Below, piece by piece: positions 25,009-32,517 of a stretch of 36,009 nucleotides of DNA (position 1 is its first letter; each line of letters opens with the position of its first letter). The stretch is taken from the NCBI GenBank assembly GCA_023415725.1, contig JAEZJR010000151.1, positions 1 through 36,009 of the forward strand, in the 5' to 3' direction. The position numbers and the translations under genes were made by a program. Under the pieces are notes generated by a model that saw nothing but the letters and a program-made list of their open reading frames with translations, was not told the DNA's origin and did no database searches. The DNA comes from Acidobacteriota bacterium (lineage in GTDB: Bacteria; Acidobacteriota; Blastocatellia; Pyrinomonadales; Pyrinomonadaceae).

Positions 25009-25614
25009 ATGAAGTGCGCAGTATGGATGGTTTTCCGGCAAGTTCGACCGATATTAGTTCTGATCGGAACCTTGTTGCTTTTGGCAGCGCCTGTTTCGAT
25101 CGCCGCCCAGAACACCCCCGCCGGCAAGGAGGGTAACCTGCCGGCTCTCGATACGCGTCGTTTCAACATCTATCCCCACCTCGGCTCAGTGCAAATGCCC
25201 GAAGGCTATCAGGGCTTCGTCACCAAAAACTTCGTTGACGCTTGGATGGGCCGTATCGAATCGAATGACGGGAAATTCGCGATCTATTGGGGAGCCGGAT
25301 TGATCGAGCGGGTCTTCGAAAAAGAGGAAGGCAATTTGCTTTGGAAAAAGAGCACGGAGCGGGACGGGCTCCGATTCATCTTCGGTCACTCGCGAACCGG
25401 CTCGGAAAATCGTCTGTTGGCCCAGATCCACAACCTTCCCTTCTCCGACGGCAAAGAAAACTTTCCCGAATCGTTTCGCATTCAGTTTTCCGCCGCCGTA
25501 ATGAACGACGAGCAGATAAACGCATTCAATTCGATCGTCGATTCATACCAGAAGGCTCCCTGCGAGATCTGTCGCTCATTTCTTAGAAGGACTGAAACAA
25601 AAGAAGGGAATTAG
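25009..25614 (+). CDS. Exported hypothetical protein
   Basis: A 201-residue protein of unknown function. With the ATG at 25009 it starts MKCAVWMVFRQVRPILVLIG and has a signal peptide ending near VSIAAQ. The frame is open upstream to 24895, but that part reads through a repeat word and gives no sensible signal. The mature part has FNIYPHLGSVQMPEGYQGFV, FVDAWMGRIESNDGKFAIYW and a helical tail with CEIC near the C-terminus. The pattern is recognisable as a small exported beta domain but I cannot name a family. It is convergent with rnhB, only 6 bases apart. Confidence 0.72.
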   Translation: MKCAVWMVFRQVRPILVLIGTLLLLAAPVSIAAQNTPAGKEGNLPALDTRRFNIYPHLGSVQMPEGYQGFVTKNFVDAWMGRIESNDGKFAIYWGAGLIERVFEKEEGNLLWKKSTERDGLRFIFGHSRTGSENRLLAQIHNLPFSDGKENFPESFRIQFSAAVMNDEQINAFNSIVDSYQKAPCEICRSFLRRTETKEGN

Positions 25615-25620
25615 CGGCCT

Positions 25621-26277
25621 CTATATTTCCTCACGTTCCGGAGGTAAGACCCCGCGGAAAGATCGACGGTGAAGGGAACACGGACCGTGCTCGCGAAGTG
25701 CGGCCAGGTGCACGGCCGCCGCGTAACCCTTGTGCTTGGCGAAGCCGTATTGAGGGAACTCCGCGTCGTATTCGCACATCAATGCGTCGCGAAAGGTCTT
25801 CGCGATAACGGATGCGGCGGCGATCGAGTAAGAGATCGAATCGCCCTTGATGATCGCCTTTTGAGGCAGCGAAAGCTGGCGAAGCTGCACAGCGTCCAGT
25901 AACAGATGATCGGCCGCGGGCTGAAGGCCCTCGATCGCCTTCACCATCGCGAGTTTTGACGCCTCGAGGATGTTGATCCGGTCTATCACCTCCGGCTCCA
26001 CCACTCCTATCGAATAGGCCACCGCGCAGCCCTTCAGTTTTTCCGCGATCGTCTCCCGCTGCTTCGCCGTCAGCTTTTTCGAATCGTTCAGCTTGTCGGG
26101 CACCTCAGCGTCGCAATCGAGGATGCACGCCGCCGCGACCACGGGCCCGGCGAGACAGCCTCGACCCACTTCATCGACCCCCGCGACGAACCGGAACCCC
26201 TCCGCCTTCGCCTGAAGTTCGAAGTCGAACCCGATCGTCCACTCGACGCGCTCCGCTTGTAGTTTGAAATCCTGCAC
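25621..26277 (-). CDS. rnhB: Ribonuclease HII
   Basis: RNase HII cuts the RNA strand of RNA-DNA hybrids and starts removal of single ribonucleotides from DNA. The 218-residue protein has FVAGVDEVGRGCLAGPVV (catalytic Asp and Glu of the DEDD site), LNDSKKLTAKQRE, DHLLLDAVQL (third Asp), IKGDSISYSIAAASVIAKTF with the last Asp/Glu region, and FAKHKGYAAAVHLAAL. The N-terminal 25 residues (LQAERVEWTIGFDFELQ) are extra compared with short forms. I chose the GTG at 26277; a TTG at 26286 is an alternative. It follows the rplS block but is separated by an unrelated gene, a terminator and a TATAAT box, so it probably has its own promoter. Confidence 0.94.
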   Translation of the reverse strand: MQDFKLQAERVEWTIGFDFELQAKAEGFRFVAGVDEVGRGCLAGPVVAAACILDCDAEVPDKLNDSKKLTAKQRETIAEKLKGCAVAYSIGVVEPEVIDRINILEASKLAMVKAIEGLQPAADHLLLDAVQLRQLSLPQKAIIKGDSISYSIAAASVIAKTFRDALMCEYDAEFPQYGFAKHKGYAAAVHLAALREHGPCSLHRRSFRGVLPPEREEI

Positions 26278-26288
26278 GATTCTCAAAG

Positions 26289-26294
26289 ATTATA
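26289..26294 (-). promoter_or_regulatory. Perfect -10 box (TATAAT) ahead of rnhB
   Basis: On the minus strand TATAAT lies 11-17 bases before the possible rnhB starts, giving a very short leader. No convincing -35 box is visible at 16-18 bases. It fits the terminator just upstream: rnhB would be transcribed separately from rplS. Confidence 0.4.
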
Positions 26295-26375
26295 GATCCA
26301 CTAACACAATAACACCCATTACATCGACAACAACGAGGCTCACACCCCTCCGACGCCCTCGTAAGGCAAAACTGA

Positions 26376-26440
26376 AAAATGGTCAGCCGATTTACCACAT
26401 TTCGGCTGACCATTTTCGGCCATTCGGCTGACCATTTTTT
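26376..26440 (-). terminator. Terminator with one arm repeated twice
   Basis: The segment 26376-26390 can form a perfect 15-bp stem with 26402-26416 (11-base loop) or with the second copy at 26424-26438 (33-base loop). The duplicated arm, TCGGCTGACCATTTT, is a direct repeat with a 22-base period. On the minus strand the hairpin ends in TTTTTC after the ABM gene; on the plus strand the outer copy ends in TTTTTT. It lies 13 bases beyond the stop of the ABM gene. Confidence 0.75.
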
Positions 26441-26452
26441 CCACAGAAGGCT

Positions 26453-26848
26453 CTAACCTTTTTTCAACCCCTGACCGCCGATCGGCTCCGTCTCGTGATA
26501 CGCGTCGAAGCTCTTGATCAAAGGCCTCCCTTTCGCGATCGCATCCTTAACCGCCTGTAATTTCAACGAGTTAGCGTGGCTCTCCTTGCTGTCCCACACT
26601 TCCGTCACCCAGATCCCGTCCGGGTCCTTCAGGTCCTTAGCAACGACGTAACTGATGCAGCCAGGCATGTTAGCGGTCCCGTCCGCCAATATTTTGATCA
26701 GTTCCTCCCGCTTCCCGTCCACGGCGACCATCTTTCCGATAAGCCCGTACATTTTCCCTGCTCCCTCGACAGTCCCAACAGGCGCAAAAAGGGCGTACGC
26801 GGCCGCCCCAACCGTGGTTGTGACGAATTCGCGACGCCCTAACTTCAT
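26453..26848 (-). CDS. Tat-exported antibiotic-biosynthesis-monooxygenase (ABM) domain protein
   Basis: A 131-residue protein. The N-terminus is a Tat signal, GRREFVTTTVGAAAYALFAP. The mature part is one ABM/putative quinol monooxygenase domain (ferredoxin-like dimeric alpha-beta barrel): MYGLIGKMVAVDGKREELIK, MPGCISYVVAKDLKDPDGIW, VTEVWDSKESHANSLK, and ending FDAYHETEPIGG. Members include YgiN-type quinol monooxygenases and heme-degrading enzymes; no heme-binding residue can be picked with confidence. It sits 9 bases after rplS in a ribosomal operon, a place where it is not expected, and ends at the twin-arm terminator. Confidence 0.87.
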   Translation of the reverse strand: MKLGRREFVTTTVGAAAYALFAPVGTVEGAGKMYGLIGKMVAVDGKREELIKILADGTANMPGCISYVVAKDLKDPDGIWVTEVWDSKESHANSLKLQAVKDAIAKGRPLIKSFDAYHETEPIGGQGLKKG

Positions 26849-26857
26849 TTAAGAGAA

Positions 26858-27235
26858 CTATTTAGCCTTATTGGCCGCCTGCGCCTTGTTGCGAGTATCG
26901 CGTTCCTTGATGCGGGCCGCCTTACCGCGAAGATCACGCAGGTAGTACAGTTTCGCACGGCGAACCTTACCGCGACGCACCACGTCGATGTGGTCAACCA
27001 CCGTCGCGTGCAGCGGGAAAATGCGTTCCACACCCACGCCGAAGCTCACCTTACGGACCGTGATCGTCTCGCGGGGCCCCCCGTGTTTACGGGCGATGCA
27101 GACGCCTTCGAACACCTGAAGGCGTTCTTTGTTGCCTTCCTTGATGCGGACGTGAACTTTCAGCGAGTCACCCGGCTGAAAGGCGGGGATGTTGTCTCTG
27201 AGTTGTGTATTTTCTACTAAGTCTAACCTGTTCAT
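26858..27235 (-). CDS. rplS: 50S ribosomal protein L19
   Basis: L19 lies at the interface of the ribosomal subunits. The 125-residue protein has the family pattern: FQPGDSLKVHVRIKEGNKER, LQVFEGVCIARKHGGPRETI, TVRKVSFGVGVERIFPLHA and the basic KVRRAKLYYLRDLRGKAARI. The C-terminal tail (RDTRNKAQAANKAK) is Lys/Ala-rich. The gene is the last of the conserved ffh-rpsP-khpA-rimM-trmD-rplS block. Confidence 0.98.
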   Translation of the reverse strand: MNRLDLVENTQLRDNIPAFQPGDSLKVHVRIKEGNKERLQVFEGVCIARKHGGPRETITVRKVSFGVGVERIFPLHATVVDHIDVVRRGKVRRAKLYYLRDLRGKAARIKERDTRNKAQAANKAK

Positions 27236-27281
27236 ATATTTACCGGCCAGAGGTCAGCACCGCAGTGCTCACATTTCACCG

Positions 27282-27983
27282 TTATTCTCCTGTCAATAGG
27301 TCGGGCCTAACCCTTTTCGTTTTCTCCAGCGCCTTCTCGTGACGCCATTTTTCTATCTCGGCATGGTTGCCGTTCAATAAAACTTCTGGGACGGCCATCC
27401 CGCGAAACTCCGCCGGCCGCGTGTAATGGGGGCAATCGAGCAACCCGTTCGAGAATGAATCGTTTTCGGCCGAGGTGTCGCTCCCAAGAGCTTCCGGCAA
27501 CAATCTAACGATCGCATCCGTCAGCACTATCGCGGCTGGTTCGCCGCCCGAAAGCACGTAGTCGCCGATGGATATCTCGTCGGTGACGAGCACATCATTG
27601 ACGCGTTCATCGACCCCCTCGTAGCGGCCGCAGATCAGGACGATGTGCTTTGCTTCATCAGCTAACTCCTTTACGGCCTGCTGTTTAAGCGGCGTCCCTT
27701 GCGGGGACAGCAGCACGACCTTCGTCCCCGGCTGGTACTGTTCGCGGTCCGACGTACCGAGCAAATGCTCTATCGCGAGGAAGATCGGTTCCGCCTTCAT
27801 CACCATGCCGTCACCGCCACCGAATGGGCGATCGTCGGTCAGTTTGTGCTTGTCCGTCGCGAATCCGCGGATATCGTGAACGTTTATCTCGACGATCCCC
27901 GCCAACTTCGCCCGGCGAATTATCCCAAAATCAAAGACCTGCCCGAAAAACTCGGGAAATATCGTTAAAACGTCTATCTTCAT
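27282..27983 (-). CDS. trmD: tRNA (guanine-N1)-methyltransferase TrmD
   Basis: TrmD methylates G37 of tRNAs with S-adenosylmethionine, preventing frameshifts. The 233-residue protein has IDVLTIFPEFFGQVFDFGII at the start and RPFGGGDGMVMKAEPIF. VVLLSPQGTPLKQ, LICGRYEGVDERV and EISIGDYVLSGGEPA are the trefoil-knot SAM-binding loops. CPHYTRPAEFRGMAVPEVLL and GNHAEIEKWR end the catalytic domain. A 46-base spacer separates it from rplS. Confidence 0.98.
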   Translation of the reverse strand: MKIDVLTIFPEFFGQVFDFGIIRRAKLAGIVEINVHDIRGFATDKHKLTDDRPFGGGDGMVMKAEPIFLAIEHLLGTSDREQYQPGTKVVLLSPQGTPLKQQAVKELADEAKHIVLICGRYEGVDERVNDVLVTDEISIGDYVLSGGEPAAIVLTDAIVRLLPEALGSDTSAENDSFSNGLLDCPHYTRPAEFRGMAVPEVLLNGNHAEIEKWRHEKALEKTKRVRPDLLTGE

Positions 27984-28036
27984 TTTGGGTCATCGATTCT
28001 CGACTCGTTTCAAACCCAAGATCCGCGATCCAAAAT
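27984..28036. repeat. Degenerate repeat spacer between rimM and trmD
   Basis: The spacer is built of similar words: CGATTCTCGACTCG, then GATCCGCGATCCAAAATCTAAAATTC. It is longer than usual for this operon and has no gene. TTTGGGTC (27984-27991) and AAACCC (28011-28016) could pair. Confidence 0.45.
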
Positions 28037-28552
28037 CTAAAATTCGAGGAGCCCTTCCGGCGGGTCCACCGTTATCCGCTTCGAATCGACATCCACTTCG
28101 GTGCATATCGACTCGGCGAAAGGTATCAGCATCTCGCGGCCGTCGGGGGCATCGATCACGAGTAGTTCCGTGCCTCCGGTTCGCATCAATTCGCGGACCT
28201 TGCCAATGATCTCGCCATCCGGCGTCACGGCCTCGCAGCCCTCGAGTTGCCAGTCAAAGAACTCGCCCTCTTCCAGTTCGACCGCCTCCTGCTCGGGGAC
28301 GCAGATCTCGGCGTCACGCAGCGATTCAGCGTCATCGACCGAATCGAGGCCCACGAACTTCAGGACGATCCGCTCTTTCTGGAACCAGGCGTTCTCGAGC
28401 TTCAGATCCCGTCGCTCGCCGCCGGGCAGCACTGCCTTCACGTCTTCCAGCCCTTCGAAACGCTGGGGGAAGTCCGTCAGAACCTCCGCGACCGCCTCCC
28501 CACGGAGACCTCGCGGCCTGACGATCCTCGCGATTGCGACCAGGTCGTCCAC
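28037..28552 (-). CDS. rimM: Ribosome maturation factor RimM
   Basis: RimM helps 30S subunit maturation, binding S19 during 16S 3' domain assembly. The 171-residue protein has LVAIARIVRPRGLRGEAVAE at the N-terminus (RimM beta-barrel). The C-terminal PRC-barrel contains EFFDWQLEGCEAVTPDGEII and ELLVIDAPDGREMLIPFAES. IPFAESICTEVDVDSKRITV is the standard end. The start is a GTG 5 bases after the khpA stop, so initiation is likely coupled. Confidence 0.96.
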   Translation of the reverse strand: MDDLVAIARIVRPRGLRGEAVAEVLTDFPQRFEGLEDVKAVLPGGERRDLKLENAWFQKERIVLKFVGLDSVDDAESLRDAEICVPEQEAVELEEGEFFDWQLEGCEAVTPDGEIIGKVRELMRTGGTELLVIDAPDGREMLIPFAESICTEVDVDSKRITVDPPEGLLEF

Positions 28553-28557
28553 GGCTT

Positions 28558-28791
28558 CTAGTCTTCGATCAGGTCGAGGTGGTACCGCTTCCCGTGCTTC
28601 TGCCCCGCGAAGAACAATAAGCTACGGATAGCCTTGATAGTTCGGCCCTCGCGACCGATCAACCGGCCGTAATCGTCAGGGGCGACGCGCACCTCGTAGC
28701 GCACGTTCTTCCCTTCGCCGATCTCATACACTTCAGCGAGGTCAGGCGAGCTAACGATCCCTTTCACGATCCTTTCGAGGGCTTCCTTCAT
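28558..28791 (-). CDS. khpA: KH-domain RNA-binding protein KhpA (YlqC)
   Basis: A 77-residue single KH-domain protein that in other bacteria pairs with KhpB/Jag and influences cell shape and RNA metabolism. The RNA-binding GxxG loop is GREG in YGRLIGREGRTIKAIRSL. The N-terminal ALERIVKGIVSSPDLAEV is the usual first helix. Its place between rpsP and rimM is the conserved one. Confidence 0.95.
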   Translation of the reverse strand: MKEALERIVKGIVSSPDLAEVYEIGEGKNVRYEVRVAPDDYGRLIGREGRTIKAIRSLLFFAGQKHGKRYHLDLIED

Positions 28792-28798
28792 TTGGTTT

Positions 28799-28850
28799 AG
28801 TCCGGGAGGTCTAGGAGTCTAGGAAGTCGGTCGATCTCGTCCGGGACTTT
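28799..28850. repeat. Degenerate repeat spacer between rpsP and khpA
   Basis: The spacer contains GTCCGGGAGGTCTAGGAGTC, then TAGGAAGTCGG, and later GTCCGGGACTTTCTAGACTT. The words GTCCGGGA and CTAG(G/A)(A/C)GTC recur directly and inverted. This is yet another repeat type in the spacers of this operon. Confidence 0.45.
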
Positions 28851-29105
28851 CTAGACTTCTTCGACCGCTTTCACCGGATTGTGCTTGATCAGGCTCTTTA
28901 CCGTTTCCGTCGGCTGCGCGCCGACGCCGACCCAGTACTGAATGCGGTCGTGCTTCAAGTTCACTTCCGCCGGGTTCGTCATCGGGTTGTAGGTGCCGAG
29001 GTTCTCGATATATGCACCGTCGCGCTTGGAACGCTTTTCTTTAACAACGCCGCGATAGAACGGTTTCCCTTTCGCGCCCATCCTCATAAGGCTGATTGCT
29101 AACAT
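28851..29105 (-). CDS. rpsP: 30S ribosomal protein S16
   Basis: An 84-residue S16 protein. It begins MLAISLMRMGAKGKPFYRGV, a family pattern with the canonical Arg region (LMRMGAKGKPFYR). It continues KRDGAYIENLGTYNPMT and ends VGAQPTETVKSLIK. The start lies 6 bases after the ffh stop. Confidence 0.97.
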   Translation of the reverse strand: MLAISLMRMGAKGKPFYRGVVKEKRSKRDGAYIENLGTYNPMTNPAEVNLKHDRIQYWVGVGAQPTETVKSLIKHNPVKAVEEV

Positions 29106-29111
29106 AATTCT

Positions 29112-30617
29112 CTACTTACGCTTTTTATGACGTTTCTTTTTCTTTACGGATCTTGATCCGGATTCTTCTTCGCCCGTAGCGCCGCCGTTGCCGAGCATTC
29201 CGGCAAGACCGCCGCCCATTCCAGGCATCCCGGGCATACCCCCACCTAAAAGCCCGCCGAGCCCCCCGGCCATGCCGCCCATCATCCGCTTCCCGAAGCC
29301 GGAAAGCAGACCACCCTTGTTCATCTGCGCCATCATCTTGCGCATCTGTTCATACTGGCGGAGCAGTTGGTTAACTTCGGCGATGGACGTGCCCGAGCCT
29401 TTCGCTATGCGGGTTTTGCGGCTCGCATCGATGATCTTGTGGTCGTTGCGCTCCGCTTTAGTCATCGAGTCGATGATGGCCTCTGTGCGCTTCATCTGAA
29501 CGTCCACCTCGGCCGATTGCTCATCGGAAAGCTGCAGCCCGCCCATCATCTGTTCGGGGAGCATCTTCATCAGCTTCGACATCGAGCCGAGCTTCTTGAA
29601 CTGCCCGAGCTGCGTACGGAAATCTTCCAGCGTGAATTGGTTCTTGGTGAGCTTCGCGAGCTGTTCCTGGGCCTGCTGCTCGTCGATCTTGCCCTGGACC
29701 TCTTCGATGAGCGTAAGAACGTCGCCCATCCCGAGGATGCGTTGGGAGATGCGGTCGGGGTAGAACGGCTCGATCGCGTCGTATTTTTCCCCAACGCCGA
29801 CGAACTTCACCGGCTGCCCTATCACCTGGCGAATCGAAAGAGCAGCACCGCCGCGGGCGTCGCCGTCCATCTTCGTAAGGACGACGCCGGTGATTCCGAC
29901 GCGGCTGTGGAATATCTCGGCCGAGCGGACGGCATCCTGCCCGGTCATCGCGTCCGCGACAAAAAGGACCTCGATCGGCTTCGTTTCCGCCTTGATCTGC
30001 TCGAGCTCGACCATCAGCTCGTCATCGACGTGAAGGCGGCCCGCCGTGTCGATCATGAGCGTGTCGAAGCCCATATCCTGCGCGTGTTGCATAGCACCGC
30101 GCACGAGGGTCATCGGATCGTTCGTCTCCCGGTTCTCGTAGACCGGAACGCCAACGGCACCGCCAACGACACGGAGCTGTTCGCGAGCGGCCGGGCGGTA
30201 AACGTCTACCGAAACGAGAAGTGGTTTCCGCTCCTGATTGTCCCGGAGCCAGCGCGAGATCTTACCGGTGGAGGTGGTCTTACCCGATCCCTGCAGCCCG
30301 ACGATCATCACGACGTTCGGTATCTGCTTGGTAAAAACGAGACGCGACGAGGTGCCGCCCATCAACTCGACAAGCTCGTCGTAAACGATCTTGACGACCT
30401 GCTCGTGAGGATTTAGGCCTTGCCAGACGTCCTGGCCCTCAGCTTTAGCCCGTACGGATTCGACGAAATCCTTGGCGACCTTGTAGTTTACGTCCGCCTC
30501 GAGAAGCGCCATCCGGATCTCGCGAAGCGCTGCATCCACGTGCTCGGGCGTCAGCTTGCCCTGCCCACGAAGATTTTTCAGCGTTTTCTTAAGCTTGTCG
30601 GATAACGATTCGAACAT
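29112..30617 (-). CDS. ffh: Signal recognition particle protein Ffh (SRP54)
   Basis: The GTPase that binds signal peptides with SRP RNA and delivers ribosomes to FtsY. The 501-residue protein starts at the ATG at 30617 (MFESLSDKLKKTLKNLRGQG), the normal family start; an upstream GTG/ATG frame to 30638 adds only seven unlikely residues. NG domain: MIVGLQGSGKTTSTGKISRW (G1), LLVSVDVYRPAAREQL, DTLMIDTAGRLHVD (G3) and VVLTKMDGDARGGAALS (G4). The M domain ends with LLRQYEQMRKMMAQMNKG and a Gly/Met-rich tail (GMPGMPGMGGGLAGMLG), typical. First gene of the ffh-rplS block. Confidence 0.97.
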   Translation of the reverse strand: MFESLSDKLKKTLKNLRGQGKLTPEHVDAALREIRMALLEADVNYKVAKDFVESVRAKAEGQDVWQGLNPHEQVVKIVYDELVELMGGTSSRLVFTKQIPNVVMIVGLQGSGKTTSTGKISRWLRDNQERKPLLVSVDVYRPAAREQLRVVGGAVGVPVYENRETNDPMTLVRGAMQHAQDMGFDTLMIDTAGRLHVDDELMVELEQIKAETKPIEVLFVADAMTGQDAVRSAEIFHSRVGITGVVLTKMDGDARGGAALSIRQVIGQPVKFVGVGEKYDAIEPFYPDRISQRILGMGDVLTLIEEVQGKIDEQQAQEQLAKLTKNQFTLEDFRTQLGQFKKLGSMSKLMKMLPEQMMGGLQLSDEQSAEVDVQMKRTEAIIDSMTKAERNDHKIIDASRKTRIAKGSGTSIAEVNQLLRQYEQMRKMMAQMNKGGLLSGFGKRMMGGMAGGLGGLLGGGMPGMPGMGGGLAGMLGNGGATGEEESGSRSVKKKKRHKKRK

Positions 30618-30689
30618 AAAGGCACACTTCGGCTGCAAGAGTCGAAACTATAAATACTAAGGTTTCACGGGGTCGGTGTCAAGAAATGC

Positions 30690-30793
30690 CACCCCAAAAG
30701 GCCGTTTGGAACGGCCTTTGCAGAATCCTATCCCGGCGGCTGAAAGATGTAGGGAAACCCTACAGCCACTTTTTGAGGAGACCAGGAGGGTAT
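30690..30793 (+). ncRNA. Structured 5' leader of the BON lipoprotein gene (candidate RNA element)
   Basis: The stretch before the ribosome site can form a perfect 10-bp hairpin (30697-30706 with 30710-30719). A second follows: GTAGGG-AAA-CCCTAC at 30749-30763, closed from outside by GGCT/AGCC. AGGAGGG (30784-30790) comes next, 3 bases before the ATG. The bases between and around the stems are C- and A-rich. It does not match any riboswitch consensus I know. It may be a regulatory leader, or the first hairpin may simply terminate antisense or upstream transcription. Confidence 0.4.
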
Positions 30794-31348
30794 ATGAAGC
30801 TTGGGTACATATTTTTCTACGGTTTAGCAGTTTTCGGATCGGCTATCGGAATAGGAGCATGTGACTCCAACAATGGTGTAGTGAACACGAACGTCAACGT
30901 TTCCAACGTGCGTGCAAACAGCAACACGGCTGTTCTGGTAAATTCGAACGGCAATACTGGGGTCGTGAGTCGTACATCGAACTCGAATGTTACGCGAGAG
31001 GAGTACGATAAGAATAAAGCGGAATACGAAAAGAACCGGGGAGACAGCAAGATCGGAACCGGTGCGAACGACGGTTGGCTATGGTTCAAGACGAAAACGG
31101 CCTTAGCGACCGCTGATGATCTCCGCGATTCGACGATCAACGTTGACGTCGAGAACGAAAGGATAACGTTACGCGGCACGGTAGCCAGCGCGGCGCAAAA
31201 AGCACAGGCCGAAAAGGTGGCTGAGGGAATCGAAGGTCAAAAGGGCGTGACCAATCGACTTACCGTTAGTGCGAACGATTCGATAACGAACACCGGCGGC
31301 TCGGGCAATGGTTCTGCTAACAACTCGAATTCGAACAGGAATCGATAA
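30794..31348 (+). CDS. BON-domain lipoprotein with Asn-rich linkers
   Basis: A 184-residue envelope lipoprotein. The signal ends GIGAC at about residue 23. A linker rich in Asn, Val, Ser and Thr (about residues 25-70) and a charged segment (REEYDKNKAEYEKNRG) lead to one BON domain. That domain runs from DGWLWFKTKTALATADDLRD through INVDVENERITLRGTVASAA to EGQKGVTNRLTV. BON domains, as in OsmY, are thought to bind membranes or ligands under stress. The tail is Asn/Ser/Gly-rich. The ATG at 30794 is set by the strong AGGAGGG; the frame is open further upstream but passes through the leader hairpins. Confidence 0.87.
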   Translation: MKLGYIFFYGLAVFGSAIGIGACDSNNGVVNTNVNVSNVRANSNTAVLVNSNGNTGVVSRTSNSNVTREEYDKNKAEYEKNRGDSKIGTGANDGWLWFKTKTALATADDLRDSTINVDVENERITLRGTVASAAQKAQAEKVAEGIEGQKGVTNRLTVSANDSITNTGGSGNGSANNSNSNRNR

Positions 31349-31368
31349 GCGTCGTTCCAAAATGGATG

Positions 31369-31398
31369 AAAAGGGTGGCGATATCAGCCGCCCCTTTT
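31369..31398. terminator. Imperfect terminator hairpin between the BON gene and the GT9 gene
   Basis: AAAAGGG (31369-31375) pairs with CCCTTTT (31392-31398), continuing GGC/GCC with a small internal bulge; a TATTTGT run follows on the plus strand. The right half lies inside the 3' end of the convergent GT9 gene. Confidence 0.6.
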
Positions 31399-32517
31399 AT
31401 TTGTCTCCGCGAGGACCCGTTCGGCGGCCGAGATGACGCGTTCGGGAGGGACTGACTGGATACATTTCGGCTCGCCAAATTCCTTACATTCATACCCTCC
31501 ACAGGGCTGACAGGATAGTTCTTCGTAAACGACCTCATGAGGAGCATCCGTCCACGGCCGCCAGTGGTCCCGGTTAGACGAGCCGAACACAACCACTGTT
31601 GGGGTGTTCACTGCCGCAGCAATATGAGCGATACCCGAGTCGTTCCCGATAAATAATTTCGCCCTCGAAGCTAGAGCTGTGATCTCCGGCAATGTAAGGT
31701 CGTCGAGCGTAACGAGCGGTACTCTCGAAAGGCTCGTCAGCGAGCTCAGCACGCCGCTTTCCGCCCTCGTCGCGACCGCCACGCGTTTCAAGCCTCGGGC
31801 GGCCAGGTACTCGGCGACGCGGGCGAAGTTTTCCGGCGCCCATTGCTTGGTGGCGAAGGCCGCCGCAGGGTGAAACAAAGCGAAATTCGAGAGGATGTCG
31901 TCCTTTACCACTGGCCCTGGTGTTTGCGGGATACGTTGGAACGACCCTGCCTCGTATACGTACTCGAGCACCTCTCTGGGCTGTCTGATATGCTTGAACC
32001 GCGCCTCGACCGACCTTAGTGCTTCTTTCGAAACGGTCAGAGCGGACATGGGACGGTCTTCGACCGGTACGCCAACGTATCCGAGCAGCGCGAGCTGCTG
32101 TTCCGCCGAATGGGTGACGGGCCGGTCCCAGAAATCCGCCGACGAGGAAAGAAGGTGGTTGTAGAGGAAGGAATACCGATAGTGCGAGTACCCAACGCGA
32201 TGGTGTGCACCCGTCGCCCGGGTAAAAAACGTCGAGGTCGTTCCTCCGTGCAGATTAAAGACGACGTCGTAACCTGCACGTCGCAGATTCCAGGCCGTAC
32301 GCAGCCTCTCTTTCGTGCCGCGGCCGACCGGGACGACATCATCGACGTGCTCGAATCCCTGGAGAAGTGGAGCGATCCAGTCCTCAAGCAGGATGTCCAC
32401 TTTCGCGTTCGGAAGGTAACGCTTCAGCGCGATCAGCGACGGCGTTGCGAGCACCGTGTCACCGATCGAGCGCAGCCGCACCACCAGCACCCGTCGGACC
32501 TTGGGCCAATCGATCAC
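31384..32517 (-). CDS. Glycosyltransferase family 9 (heptosyltransferase-like)
   Basis: A 377-residue GT9 enzyme, the family of ADP-heptose:LPS heptosyltransferases, active on the cytoplasmic side of the membrane in outer-membrane sugar assembly. Signatures are VLVVRLRSIGDTVLATPSLI at the N-terminus, YDVVFNLHGGTTS, FALFHPAAAFATKQWAPENF (the HPGA-type acceptor/donor region), KLFIGNDSGIAHIAAAVNTP (the conserved GxDSG..H) and VVVFGSSNRDHWRPW. A C-terminal Cys cluster (LSCQPCGGYECKEFGEPKC) is present as in several relatives. The start is a GTG overlapping the UPF0434 stop (bases 32514-32517), so they are coupled. Confidence 0.92.
   Translation of the reverse strand: MIDWPKVRRVLVVRLRSIGDTVLATPSLIALKRYLPNAKVDILLEDWIAPLLQGFEHVDDVVPVGRGTKERLRTAWNLRRAGYDVVFNLHGGTTSTFFTRATGAHHRVGYSHYRYSFLYNHLLSSSADFWDRPVTHSAEQQLALLGYVGVPVEDRPMSALTVSKEALRSVEARFKHIRQPREVLEYVYEAGSFQRIPQTPGPVVKDDILSNFALFHPAAAFATKQWAPENFARVAEYLAARGLKRVAVATRAESGVLSSLTSLSRVPLVTLDDLTLPEITALASRAKLFIGNDSGIAHIAAAVNTPTVVVFGSSNRDHWRPWTDAPHEVVYEELSCQPCGGYECKEFGEPKCIQSVPPERVISAAERVLAETNKRGG

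Noticed and set aside
26287..26452. A small gene between the ABM gene and rnhB
   Set aside because: The gap is filled by the twin-arm terminator and a TATAAT box, and no frame with a ribosome site exists.
29367..30416. A 349-codon plus-strand frame opposite ffh
   Set aside because: The translation is rich in His, Arg and Leu with no motif, as expected opposite a conserved GTPase gene.
30690..30793. A c-di-GMP (GEMM), fluoride or TPP riboswitch ahead of the BON gene
   Set aside because: I compared the stretch with the consensus cores I know and found no match; only two simple hairpins are supported.
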